Assembly: GCA_030425685.1 (NCBI GenBank) | Contig: JAUIAD010000003.1 | Coordinates: 124,001-188,000 of the forward strand | DNA length: 64,000 bases | Direction: 5' to 3' | DNA from: Gammaproteobacteria bacterium | GTDB lineage: Bacteria; Pseudomonadota; Gammaproteobacteria; Coxiellales; Coxiellaceae | Part shown: positions 26,465 through 34,844 of the stretch, piece after piece | How positions within the stretch are numbered: the first letter of the stretch is position 1 | Layout: each line of letters begins with the position of its first letter | Notes under the pieces: generated by a model | The model's input: only the letters and a program-made list of their open reading frames with translations | Told to the model about the DNA's origin: nothing | The model's database searches: none | Made by a program: the position numbers and the translations under genes

Positions 26465-27739
26465 ATGGTAGAAAAAAATATGCCAAAAAATGTCTTTTAT
26501 GCCCAATCCGGTGGTGCCACCGCAGTGATCAATGCCAGTGCTTGTGGCCTCATTCAAGCGGCTGCCAAACACCCAGAGCGAATCGGCAAAGTGTATGCTG
26601 GTCGTAATGGCATTATCGGTGCTTTTAAAGAAGAACTGATTGACACCAGCCTGGAAACACCTGAAGCCATTGCAGGCTTACGGTATACCCCATCTAGCGC
26701 CTTTGGCTCTTGCCGTTACAAATTAAAAGATATCTCCGAAGATCGCAGCCAATATGAGCGACTGATTGAAGTGTTCAAAGCACATGATATAGGCTATTTT
26801 TTCTACAACGGTGGTGGTGATTCACAAGATACTGCCTATAAAGTTTCACAAATCAGTCAAACCATGGGCTACCCACTGACCTGCATTGGCATCCCCAAAA
26901 CCATTGATAACGATTTATCGTTTACTGACAATTGCCCAGGATTTGGCTCAGTTGCCAAGTATGTCGCGATCTCAACACAAGAAGCAGCACTGGATGTGCG
27001 CGGTATGTGTGCTTCATCAACAAAAGTGTTTGTACTGGAAGTCATGGGCCGCCATGCGGGTTGGATTGCCGCCGCTGCTGGTCTTGGTGCCAATAATGCC
27101 GATGATCCGCCTCATATTATCTTATTTCCTGAAATTGCCTTAGACACTGACAAGCTTATTCAAAAAGTAAAAGAAACTGTAGCCAAACACGATTACTGCG
27201 TTATTGTGGTATCAGAAGGTATTAGACATCCTGACGGTCGTTTTATTACTGAAACTGGTCTTACCGATGCTTTTGGTCATGAGCAGCTAGGCGGCGTCGC
27301 GCCCATTATCGCTCATATGATTAAAAAACATCTCGGCTTAAAGTATCACTGGTCCGTATCAGACTACCTACAACGTGCCGCGCGCCATATCGCCTCCAAA
27401 ACCGATGTCGATCAAGCTTATGAGCTTGGAAAATCAGCGATACATTATGCTCTTAACGGTCATAGCAATGTTATGCTGACCATTGAACGCAAAACAGGTC
27501 CTGAGTATCAATGGGAAATAGGTACTGCACCGTTGGAAAAAGTCGCCAATGTGGAATTCAAAATGCCGCGTCACTTTATCACTGAAGATGGCTTTGGCAT
27601 TACTAAAGAATGCCGTCATTATTTGCAACCGCTTATCCAAGGTGAGTGCTACCCTCCTTATGAAAACGGTCTGCCGAAGTATGTGCGTTTAAAGAATATT
27701 ATTACTGAGAAAAAACTCAATCGTGAATTTGTGATTTAG
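26465..27739 (+). CDS. pfp: Pyrophosphate-dependent 6-phosphofructokinase
   Basis: Reversibly phosphorylates fructose 6-phosphate using PPi. The 424-residue protein belongs to the longer PFK class. NGGGDSQDTA (115-124) carries Asp where ATP-dependent enzymes have Gly, the mark of PPi use. PKTIDND (144-150) holds the catalytic Asp, followed by MGRHAGW. Start ATG at 26465 with AGGA 7 bases upstream; a second ATG at 26480 is possible. Because the enzyme is reversible it can serve glycolysis or gluconeogenesis. No ATP-dependent PFK is in the window. Confidence 0.92.
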   Translation: MVEKNMPKNVFYAQSGGATAVINASACGLIQAAAKHPERIGKVYAGRNGIIGAFKEELIDTSLETPEAIAGLRYTPSSAFGSCRYKLKDISEDRSQYERLIEVFKAHDIGYFFYNGGGDSQDTAYKVSQISQTMGYPLTCIGIPKTIDNDLSFTDNCPGFGSVAKYVAISTQEAALDVRGMCASSTKVFVLEVMGRHAGWIAAAAGLGANNADDPPHIILFPEIALDTDKLIQKVKETVAKHDYCVIVVSEGIRHPDGRFITETGLTDAFGHEQLGGVAPIIAHMIKKHLGLKYHWSVSDYLQRAARHIASKTDVDQAYELGKSAIHYALNGHSNVMLTIERKTGPEYQWEIGTAPLEKVANVEFKMPRHFITEDGFGITKECRHYLQPLIQGECYPPYENGLPKYVRLKNIITEKKLNREFVI

Positions 27740-27775
27740 TAGAAGCTAATACTCACCATCGTTTCTCACCCAAAC

Positions 27776-27799
27776 GGGCACAGCATGCTGTGCCCCTAC
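27776..27799. repeat. Palindromic repeat (family A), solo right-end copy
   Basis: One 24-base arm, GGGCACAGCATGCTG followed by TGCCCCTAC, identical to the right end of the element at 27845-27939, including the flanks CCCAAAC before and GGGTTCTAAATTACCT after it. Located 36 bases after the pfp stop. Confidence 0.85.
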
Positions 27800-27844
27800 G
27801 GGTTCTAAATTACCTATGCGCTAGCTCACACCAAATACAGGAAT

Positions 27845-27939
27845 GTAGGGGCGCAGCATGCTGCGCCCGCAAATATCTGCAGCACCGACAGCCTATATAG
27901 AATCCACACCCAAACGGGCACAGCATGCTGTGCCCCTAC
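27845..27939. mobile_element. MITE-like palindromic element (family A), complete copy 2
   Basis: A 95-base unit with the same terminal inverted repeats and interior (GCAAA, GCACCGACAGCCTATA, CACACCCAAAC) as copy 1. With the solo copy at 27776 it fills most of the 287 bases between pfp and the next gene. No gene is seen in this gap. Confidence 0.85.
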
Positions 27940-28026
27940 GGGTTCTAAATTACCTCTGTGTAAAACCGATAAAAGTGTCAGGTAAAAGCTGCTCTAAGTC
28001 ACCACCTGAACAGTCCATAACCGACG

Positions 28027-29091
28027 CTAAGAAATCGGGTTCATAAAAGGTGATGAATTCAAATCAGTCTCTGATGGTGGCGGCGGAACCTGAGCTGAAT
28101 TCACGCTTGGCGATGATGAAAAGATACCTCTATTGAGAACCGTAGAGGCTGAAGGAGCCTGCGCTTTACTCTTAGAGGGGGTTGTTACAACACTCAATGG
28201 CTGAGTAACAGGGCGGTCAACAGACTGCTCCTTATTTTCAGGACTTGCCATATCGGGTTGATTATCCATATTAAATGCCTCAATTGCTTTCTGACGATCG
28301 ACAAGCAAATCCACCCAGAGCCGAGGACCAAAAAAACCACCCACTTCCTCACTGCCTTCTTTTGGTGTAAAACTCAATCTTCTAAACTCAGTAAACCTAA
28401 CATAATTTTTCGCTGAAAATTCTACAACTTCCATAGACGAAAAAGTTGGTTTAACAAGCTCACTCGGAATTTTAAAACGGTATGAAACAGTAAAAAGACC
28501 TTGATCATTGGGAGGCGAGATTTCAACACCAAGGTTATCAATACATTTAGCACCTCGAAGAAATTCTAAGCTTATACTGTTAAAATCTTCACTGGTTAAA
28601 TTAATATTCTTCAACTGCCAAACTTTTTCGTATGGGACATCTAGCTCAATTGCCTCTCTATCTCGCAAAGTTACATCTCTATAATATTTAACTCTTTTCC
28701 TAGGACGCCTTAGCGGTTGCCTAGGCGACCTATGCGTCAAGGGTGAAATCTGTTGCCGCACCAGATGTATAGCCGCAATGGGGTCATCGCTACTTTTGAG
28801 CAAATCGCAAAGTTTAGACATTGGATACTGATATATATGATCTAGTAAAGCCTTACAGTTGAGAATTTCCCCATGCTGACATAGCACGCTCTTATCTATT
28901 ACAGTAAATTTGTCCTTTCTTCCTTTAGCGATATTTCCTAACAGCTCAATTCGTTTCTTAGCATTAGCGCGCTCGACACTATGTATTTTTTCTAAACCTG
29001 AGCTTGACTCAGGATCTCTTTGTGCCGCTGCTTGACCCAATAGATCCCAGCTTTCGCTGGGATGACAACTTAAAGAAAAATGAGATGACAA
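28027..29091 (-). CDS. Unknown protein with repeat-derived N-terminus
   Basis: Open frame of up to 354 residues with no domain I recognise. A folded-looking middle part (about residues 130-260) has regular hydrophobic strands, for example VYRDVTL-like and YRFKIPSELVKPTF. A low-complexity tail is rich in Ser, Pro and Val (VPPPPSETDLNSS). The first 32 residues are encoded by a palindromic repeat (CHPSESWDLL ... QRDPESSSG), and the only upstream start is a TTG without a clear ribosome-binding site. The first internal ATG is residue 91. The gene may have been extended or damaged at its 5' end by the repeat. It follows the response regulator by 12 bases on the same strand and may share its transcript. 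Confidence 0.5.
   Translation of the reverse strand: MSSHFSLSCHPSESWDLLGQAAAQRDPESSSGLEKIHSVERANAKKRIELLGNIAKGRKDKFTVIDKSVLCQHGEILNCKALLDHIYQYPMSKLCDLLKSSDDPIAAIHLVRQQISPLTHRSPRQPLRRPRKRVKYYRDVTLRDREAIELDVPYEKVWQLKNINLTSEDFNSISLEFLRGAKCIDNLGVEISPPNDQGLFTVSYRFKIPSELVKPTFSSMEVVEFSAKNYVRFTEFRRLSFTPKEGSEEVGGFFGPRLWVDLLVDRQKAIEAFNMDNQPDMASPENKEQSVDRPVTQPLSVVTTPSKSKAQAPSASTVLNRGIFSSSPSVNSAQVPPPPSETDLNSSPFMNPIS
28997..29070. repeat. Two-hairpin REP-like element (family C) inside an open frame
   Basis: Hairpin CCTGAG-CTTGA-CTCAGG (28997-29013) and hairpin ATCCCAG-CTTTCG-CTGGGAT (29044-29063) followed by GACA. Paired hairpins of this type (GGATCCTGAGTC and CCCAGCGAAAGCTGGGAT) are common dispersed repeats in Legionellales and Rickettsiales. 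Read on the minus strand it is in frame with the 28027-29091 gene. Confidence 0.75.
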
Positions 29092-29103
29092 CTCAGAATA
29101 TTA

Positions 29104-29838
29104 TTAACTTAAACCTTTTTGCGTAACTTGCACATCAAAAATGTAACCCTCCCCATAAACTGACTTAATCAGCGCAGGGTTTTTAGGATCCACCTCTAAC
29201 TTTTTACGCAAACGACTAATAAAGCGATCGATGCTACGATCATAGATTTCACTATTCACCCCGATATAATCTAACAGCTGTTCACGCGACAAAACCCGTT
29301 TAGGGTGTTCAGCTAACACACGCAACACTTTAAATTCAGAAGGCGTAATAGTAATTAACTCACCTTTGTCAGTACTTAACGTAAACGTATCTAAGGTTAA
29401 TACAAAATGTGAAAAATGCAGTGTCACTGAATCAGCATTAACTTCTTTTTCCACGCTTTTCTCAGGCTGGCTAAAACTAAACGTCGTTTTAATAAAAGAA
29501 AGCAGCACACGCGGATTAATCGGTTTCGTTAGATAATTATTAGCACCCATCTCCAGCGCTAAAATTTTATCGATATCATCAGTAGAACCGGAGAGAATTA
29601 AAATAGGTATCTTCAAGGTTTTACGCAGTTCACGGCATAAATCTAAGCCATTAAGATCTGGCAGATTAAGATTAATGTCGATAATCATAAGGTCTGCAGG
29701 AGATTCTGTTAACGCCTTGTCACATTCTTCTTTATTTTTTACCACGGCAACACTGTACCCTTCCGTGGTCAACGTGACCTCAAGTAAGGTGGATAAATCC
29801 TGATCGTCTTCAACAATAATGATATGTTTTTTACCCAT
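29104..29838 (-). CDS. OmpR-family response regulator
   Basis: Two-component response regulator of 244 residues. The receiver domain has the acidic pair Asp11/Asp12 (IVEDD), phospho-acceptor Asp54 (IIDIN), Ser83 and Lys105 (YLTKP). A winged-helix DNA-binding domain follows (ITPSEFKVLRVLAEHP, SREQLLDYIG, VDRFISRLRKKLE-type helix and VYGEGYIF wing). It is divergent from two sensor kinase genes across about 80 bases, so it is most likely their output regulator. Confidence 0.92.
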   Translation of the reverse strand: MGKKHIIIVEDDQDLSTLLEVTLTTEGYSVAVVKNKEECDKALTESPADLMIIDINLNLPDLNGLDLCRELRKTLKIPILILSGSTDDIDKILALEMGANNYLTKPINPRVLLSFIKTTFSFSQPEKSVEKEVNADSVTLHFSHFVLTLDTFTLSTDKGELITITPSEFKVLRVLAEHPKRVLSREQLLDYIGVNSEIYDRSIDRFISRLRKKLEVDPKNPALIKSVYGEGYIFDVQVTQKGLS

Positions 29839-29919
29839 AGTAAAACTTTATCCTAACTTGCTGTCACTTCGCAAGATATATATTATAAGGTAAGGTATTG
29901 CACGGAATGCGAAAAAACA

Positions 29920-30714
29920 ATGGCCTGGAAAAACAGCCTTGCGACACATCTTGCTGGACTGCTGCTATTAACAATAGCCCTATTTCTGTTGATGTACGGT
30001 GCACAACGCATATCGGGTTTACAATCAACCGTGCCATTAATCAGCCTATACTGCGAGGCATTTTTTGACCTAATTATTGCCGCCACTGCTTTTAGACTAC
30101 TGTCGCATTTCTCACAACTTATCCGCTTGTTTTTCCTGCTTATTGCTATTGAGTGTACAATTCGCGCAATTGGCGCCCTACTATTAATAGAGTACTTAAG
30201 CGCCGGTGGGAGCACCACCTTGTATCAAACACAGTTATCTACCGTCGTACACAATATGCTAATCGCTTTAAGCCCAGTGCACTGGCTTGGCTTTGTCATA
30301 TTTATTTTTAAACCCTTTTACTGGACTGTCTTTACGGTATTTTCCTATATGCAATCACGCGGCAAAGCCAAGATGCTTATTCCTAGCATACCAACGGCTA
30401 TCACTATTTTATTAACACTGATCTATTTATTATGGTACCACTACAGCATCCCACAACCCCATAAAATCACCGGGCATCCACTAACAGGCGCTGCATACGA
30501 CATGCTGCTGTGCTTATTTATTCTCTATTGCATTCCCATTACCAAAAATAAAAATATTACCATATTAATTGTTAGCGCCGTCGTGATGGTTAGCAGCGAT
30601 TTATTGGCGCCGCACTCGTCTTTATTTATTCCTTACTATCATACGGTAACAATCTCACATGCCTTTTGGTTAGCGGGTAATCTACTGCTTATTTACAGCT
30701 TGTTAAATTTTTAA
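29920..30714 (+). CDS. Sensor kinase 1, membrane part (first half of a frameshifted gene)
   Basis: 264 residues with seven or eight hydrophobic segments, matching the N-terminal membrane part of sensor kinase 2 (32192-34267): compare LLIYSLLNF here with LFIYSIYML there. The frame stops at TAA 30712-30714, where the paralogue continues. The -1 frame carries on with KKDNQNINEW and YYSIDSVHAQIGYWGNS, which aligns with KKQVQKWISS and QVDYWGNS of the paralogue. Full length after the shift would be about 757 residues. Start ATG at 29920; the ribosome-binding site is weak. Confidence 0.7.
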   Translation: MAWKNSLATHLAGLLLLTIALFLLMYGAQRISGLQSTVPLISLYCEAFFDLIIAATAFRLLSHFSQLIRLFFLLIAIECTIRAIGALLLIEYLSAGGSTTLYQTQLSTVVHNMLIALSPVHWLGFVIFIFKPFYWTVFTVFSYMQSRGKAKMLIPSIPTAITILLTLIYLLWYHYSIPQPHKITGHPLTGAAYDMLLCLFILYCIPITKNKNITILIVSAVVMVSSDLLAPHSSLFIPYYHTVTISHAFWLAGNLLLIYSLLNF

Positions 30715-30719
30715 AAAAA
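30705..30719 (+). other. Possible -1 ribosomal frameshift site
   Basis: Zero-frame codons are TTA AAT TTT TAA. The heptamer A AAT TTT (30705-30711) fits the X XXY YYZ slippery pattern in the correct phase, directly before the stop. After a -1 slip reading continues TTA AAA AAA GAC in the frame of the second half. A T5 and an A7 tract are adjacent, so an indel, transcriptional slippage or a sequencing error would also explain it. Confidence 0.45.
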
Positions 30720-32189
30720 GACAATCAAAATATCAACGAGTGGTATTATTCTATCGATAGCGTCCATGCCCAAATTGGCTACTGGGGAAATAGTGTTGTT
30801 GCCATCTTATTTCTGCTACTTGGTTTGCGCACATTGTTATTTCCACCCGACTATGCATCCTTCCATTTGCTTTTTCAAATTAATACGACTGTTTTCGTCC
30901 CCTTTATTGGCTTGCTTTCCTTATTAACACTGTTCTTTTCACGACTCTTTACGCGTGATTTTAGAGAAATAAGCCACTCCATCGCCCAGCATTCACATAC
31001 CAAAAAAAATAGCAAGAAAAAAAATAAATTACTTTATTTTAAAGAGCTTCGTCATCTATCTAACTTTATCAACAAACAAATGGCGCTCATCGTCGAGCAA
31101 ACAAAACAAGAAAAAAAATTATTATCAATGGCCAATGATATTTCTAGCAATCTACAAAATCCTCTATCGATGCTGAGCGACCTTTCCGCTAAATTTGAAC
31201 ATCACCTTGATGCAAAGCAACAACAGATTCAGAAAAACGCCCTAACAAGAATAAATACTATCACTAAAGACCTGCTACCTAAGACAGCAACAAGCATAAA
31301 AAACGACAACATCGAAAATAAAAAACAACCTCTAGGATATTTCCTTGGCATTTCTTTTCAACAAACAATGCAAGAAAAGAAAATGCAATATACCAGCAAG
31401 CAGCTACAATTATCCATGCAAATTGATCAAGATGCTTGGTTTGTTTTTTCCACTTTTCCAGAGAATGATTTTTACCGTATTTTATCTAACTTAATCAGCA
31501 ATGCCATTGAGGCCTGTGAAAATAGCAGTGTTAAACAAGTTATTTGCCACTTACACTTTCAAAAAGGTAGCCGTCATTTGCAATTATCTGTTAAGGACTC
31601 GGGATGCGGAATGAGCCAACAACAAATTGACAATATTTTACTAGGCAAAGGACAAACCACCAAAAAAACAGGCCACGGCATTGGCTTACGCTACGTCGTT
31701 GACACCATAAAGTCATGGCAAGGAAAATGTGATATTAAGTCAACAAAGGATAAAGGAACAGACTTTACTATTACAATCCCAGCAACAGACCCACCACCAA
31801 CCTGGCTCACTAGCACTATCCACTTACCCAAACAAGGTCACATTATCATTTTTGATAACGATATTTTTTATCATCAATTATGGAGTGATATCCTATCGCC
31901 TTATTTAGCATCAACAAACACGTTAAGCTTAATACATTGTTACAGCAAAGAGGACCTAATCCAAACGATTAGCCCGCAAAAAAATCAACTTATTATCTTT
32001 GATACAGCGCTGGAACAAGATCCACTTGCAGATATGCAGTATATTTCCCAGCACAAGCAACAACAGAGAATATTTTATGCAACACAGCAATTTCAACATA
32101 GATCCATCCAAATCGCATGCAAGGAGCACGATATTTTACTGCTACCAAAACCACTGGTGCCAAAAGTTAAGATTGAGATGGAAGTTTGA
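30714..32189 (+). CDS. Sensor kinase 1, kinase and receiver part lacking the phospho-accepting His (second half of a frameshifted gene)
   Basis: Open frame continuing the gene above in the -1 frame. There is no ATG or GTG between 30714 and the first internal TTG at 30825, so independent translation is unlikely. After two membrane segments comes a dimerization-type helix. Where kinases have HDIRTP it reads SNLQNP: the codon at 31146-31148 is AGC (Ser). The ATPase domain is intact: N box NLISNAIEAC, G1 DSGCGM, G2 KKTGHGIGL. A C-terminal receiver-like domain has IIFDND, LIIFDT (candidate phospho-Asp) and LLPKPL. It should bind ATP but cannot autophosphorylate at the usual His. It ends 2 bases before sensor kinase 2. 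Confidence 0.75.
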   Translation, partial: KKDNQNINEWYYSIDSVHAQIGYWGNSVVAILFLLLGLRTLLFPPDYASFHLLFQINTTVFVPFIGLLSLLTLFFSRLFTRDFREISHSIAQHSHTKKNSKKKNKLLYFKELRHLSNFINKQMALIVEQTKQEKKLLSMANDISSNLQNPLSMLSDLSAKFEHHLDAKQQQIQKNALTRINTITKDLLPKTATSIKNDNIENKKQPLGYFLGISFQQTMQEKKMQYTSKQLQLSMQIDQDAWFVFSTFPENDFYRILSNLISNAIEACENSSVKQVICHLHFQKGSRHLQLSVKDSGCGMSQQQIDNILLGKGQTTKKTGHGIGLRYVVDTIKSWQGKCDIKSTKDKGTDFTITIPATDPPPTWLTSTIHLPKQGHIIIFDNDIFYHQLWSDILSPYLASTNTLSLIHCYSKEDLIQTISPQKNQLIIFDTALEQDPLADMQYISQHKQQQRIFYATQQFQHRSIQIACKEHDILLLPKPLVPKVKIEMEV

Positions 32190-32191
32190 CA

Positions 32192-34267
32192 ATGGCAAAT
32201 ACGATATCAACTAAAAATAAACATATAATAAATATATCGATCATCACCCTCATTGCCATCTTGATAACAGGAGCGCTTTTTCTACTTTCATATTTTAATC
32301 TATTTACACCAGCCAGTCGGCTTCTCTTACAGCAGGCGTTATTATTTCTCCTAACGGTTGTGTTGTCTATTTACTGTTTTTTAATTAGCAGGGAAGTTAA
32401 AGCGGCATGGAGGTATTTTTTCATACTTCTCGGAATGTCTTCAGTAACAAGAGTCGCACTTATTGCATGGCCAATCATTAACGTTGTAAGTAGTTCTCAC
32501 AACAATAGTAGATATAGCGCCGAAACTATACTTAATGTAATTCATATGATTTCACTGGTATTTGATATCATTGCATGGAGTTTATTTGCCTCACAAGTAT
32601 TAATAAAATCTAAACATCATTTGAGAAAACTCACTCCCTTTTTACCGACATTACTTACCCTGCTATTGGTTTATATTTTTATCGCCACTAACACGCATAA
32701 GTATATTGTTATACAAAAAATTTCCCCCTGGGATATTATAAAAGCTTATTATGATTTAATTATTTTTTTACTTATTATATTCTGCATCCCGATGATTCGA
32801 AATATCAATATGGCTATTCTTACAGTAGCTTTTCTATTATTTATTGTCGCTGATATATTTAAGTATAATGCCACCTTTGCGATGCCCTACCTCACCCAAA
32901 GTGTCCCTCCCTATTTTATAATGCTATTAGCCAAGATGTTATTTATTTATAGCATCTACATGCTTACAACTAAAAAGCAAGTGCAAAAATGGATAAGCTC
33001 GGCAGACAGCACACGAACTCAAGTTGATTATTGGGGCAATAGCATTGCTACTTTTTTATTTTTGCTTATTGGCTTGCACACTGTGCTAACCAAAGATACG
33101 TTTGCTTTTGACAGCGCCATGTTCTCTTACAATATCCGTGTTTTAATTCCCTTTATCACTCTGTTATCATTACTGACCCTGGTATTTGCACAGTTATTTT
33201 CATCAGACTTTAAAAAGATAAAAAAATTAATGCGCAATCGTTCTGATACCAAGGATCAAGAAAAACAGCTTATTTCGAGTATGAATTTTGAAGAGTTTAG
33301 AAAATTTTCAGTATTTTTAACTAGCAGGATTAACATCCTGAAACAAAAGAAGGAAAAACAAAAGAAAATATTTGAAATGGCGGGCCATGCGGCTCATGAC
33401 ATTCGCACCCCCATCTCTATTTTATCTATTTTTGCAAACACTGCCGAGCAACACCTAAGTAATAAAGAGCTTCGTATCTATAAAAACGCCTTAGAAAAAG
33501 TAAAATCTATTGCCTGCGACTTGCTTACATTACAAAAAAAATCAGGGGGCATACAAGAAGCAATGCAAACTGATCAAGCCGCCTGTAAATTTGTAGCTAT
33601 TTTATTTTTTGAGTTTATGCAACAAAAAGCTGTTCAATATGAACATTTGCAGATAGATTTTAAATACAGTATTACTGCAGCTGCTTGGTTTTCAATAATA
33701 ACGATAGAAGCACATGATTTTTTTCGTGCCTTGTCTGATCAGATCAAGCAGGTTATTGCAACTTTAGATAAAGCAACCAGCAAAAAAATCACTTGCCATC
33801 TCAATTGGCAATGGCAGCAAACAAAGCTTACTATCGACATTAACAAAGCAACTAAGCTTTGCTTCCCTATCACCAACCCCACGCCGCGTTGGTGGATACA
33901 ACAACTAAAACTACCAAACAATGGCCATGTTATTATTTTCGATGATGATTCACTTTGTCATCAACAATGGGATAGTCTACTCACCCCCTATCAAAAAGCA
34001 ATTACCCTCGAACACTGCTATGACGAAAAAGACTTTCTTGACAGCATCAAAAAAACAAACCATAAGCTGATTCTAATTGACTACGATATTCAAGGCTCAG
34101 AGAAACTTGGTCTAGACTATATCAAAGGCCTACATCTGCAGGATTGCGCTATCCTGGTGACCAATCACTACCACCATCCTGAGGTCCAGCACCAATGCGA
34201 GCAAGAAGGTGTTTTTCTACTCCCCAAACCGCTATTACCGCATATCACCATAAAACTCGAGCCTTAA
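32192..34267 (+). CDS. Sensor kinase 2 with phospho-accepting His but degenerate ATPase domain, plus receiver domain
   Basis: A 691-residue paralogue of sensor kinase 1. The N-terminal membrane part has about seven helices, followed by two more hydrophobic segments near residues 285-335. The H box AAHDIRTPISIL has its His at codon 33395-33397 (residue 402). The following ATPase region has lost the N box (DQIKQVIATL replaces NLISNAIEAC). G1 reads INKATK, and about 23-45 residues containing G2 are missing before NPTPRWW. The C-terminal receiver domain keeps IIFDDD, LILIDYD (phospho-Asp), ILVTN and LLPKPL. It probably cannot bind ATP and would need another kinase to phosphorylate its His. Start ATG at 32192 with GGAAG 7 bases upstream, just after the stop of kinase 1. 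Confidence 0.85.
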   Translation: MANTISTKNKHIINISIITLIAILITGALFLLSYFNLFTPASRLLLQQALLFLLTVVLSIYCFLISREVKAAWRYFFILLGMSSVTRVALIAWPIINVVSSSHNNSRYSAETILNVIHMISLVFDIIAWSLFASQVLIKSKHHLRKLTPFLPTLLTLLLVYIFIATNTHKYIVIQKISPWDIIKAYYDLIIFLLIIFCIPMIRNINMAILTVAFLLFIVADIFKYNATFAMPYLTQSVPPYFIMLLAKMLFIYSIYMLTTKKQVQKWISSADSTRTQVDYWGNSIATFLFLLIGLHTVLTKDTFAFDSAMFSYNIRVLIPFITLLSLLTLVFAQLFSSDFKKIKKLMRNRSDTKDQEKQLISSMNFEEFRKFSVFLTSRINILKQKKEKQKKIFEMAGHAAHDIRTPISILSIFANTAEQHLSNKELRIYKNALEKVKSIACDLLTLQKKSGGIQEAMQTDQAACKFVAILFFEFMQQKAVQYEHLQIDFKYSITAAAWFSIITIEAHDFFRALSDQIKQVIATLDKATSKKITCHLNWQWQQTKLTIDINKATKLCFPITNPTPRWWIQQLKLPNNGHVIIFDDDSLCHQQWDSLLTPYQKAITLEHCYDEKDFLDSIKKTNHKLILIDYDIQGSEKLGLDYIKGLHLQDCAILVTNHYHHPEVQHQCEQEGVFLLPKPLLPHITIKLEP

Positions 34268-34518
34268 AAAGACCCCACAAATACATTTCAACAACAATTG
34301 GTGCCTATTTGCACCTACGAACCTGACCAGGGATACAAAAAATACCTTTTAACCTATTGATTAAAATAATATTATACAAAAAACTACCCAGTGCGGCCAT
34401 CAAGCAGACGAGCCTTAAAGCCCATCAACAAATACAATCTAAACAAACTTACTGCGAAATTTGACATCAATATATTGCGATCATATTCATATAGACAAAT
34501 AACAAAGGGGAAAAACCA

Positions 34519-34761
34519 ATGTCACGCCAAAGCCATACTCTTACGCAGCAACGTTTCACAGGACTACAAGCGTTCAATATGGATAATACAGCTTGTATAG
34601 CTTGCAATAAACGCCATAACGCACTTAACCCCTGTCAGACTAATGCGACACCGGCCAATTTCAACAGACATCACTCTTTATATCAGGCTCAAAACACTGA
34701 AAATAACTTTGAACGCGCATTGCTAGCAAAAGCCAAACAATTGAGAGAATCAATGCTATAA
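34519..34761 (+). CDS. Small protein, unknown function
   Basis: An 80-residue open frame with a strong ribosome-binding site (AAAGGGG, 8 bases before the ATG). It has a CIAC motif at about residues 26-29, another Cys at about 39, several His and Asn residues, and a charged helical end (FERALLAKAKQLRESML). No family recognised. It stands alone after the sensor kinases; the 250 bases before it hold only a weak hairpin (GGTGC/GCACC near 34300). Confidence 0.5.
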   Translation: MSRQSHTLTQQRFTGLQAFNMDNTACIACNKRHNALNPCQTNATPANFNRHHSLYQAQNTENNFERALLAKAKQLRESML

Positions 34762-34806
34762 CCTTCTCACACCACTTACCTCACTTCTAACAGTTACTCT
34801 TAACAC

Positions 34807-34828
34807 AAAAATGGGGCCAAGGCCCCAT
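34807..34828 (-). terminator. Rho-independent terminator of the 871-residue gene
   Basis: On the minus strand a perfect stem ATGGGGCC / GGCCCCAT with a TT loop (34811-34828) is followed by TTTTTG. It lies about 17 bases past the stop of the 34845-37460 gene. In the other direction it would also cover the small plus-strand gene, with a weaker T tract. Confidence 0.75.
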
Positions 34829-34844
34829 TACTCTTACATACTCC

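Noticed and set aside
24802-27939. Repeated palindromes considered as a CRISPR array
   Set aside because: Copies are few, widely and irregularly spaced, in mixed orientation and self-complementary, with conserved rather than variable interiors; no cas genes are present.
29071-29091. TTG at 29091 as a true start of the 28027-29091 gene
   Set aside because: No ribosome-binding site is visible and the first 32 codons are repeat sequence, so the start was left uncertain.
30825-32189. Second half of sensor kinase 1 as an independent gene starting at 30825
   Set aside because: The start would be a TTG inside a membrane helix with no ribosome-binding site, while homology to the paralogue continues upstream to 30714.
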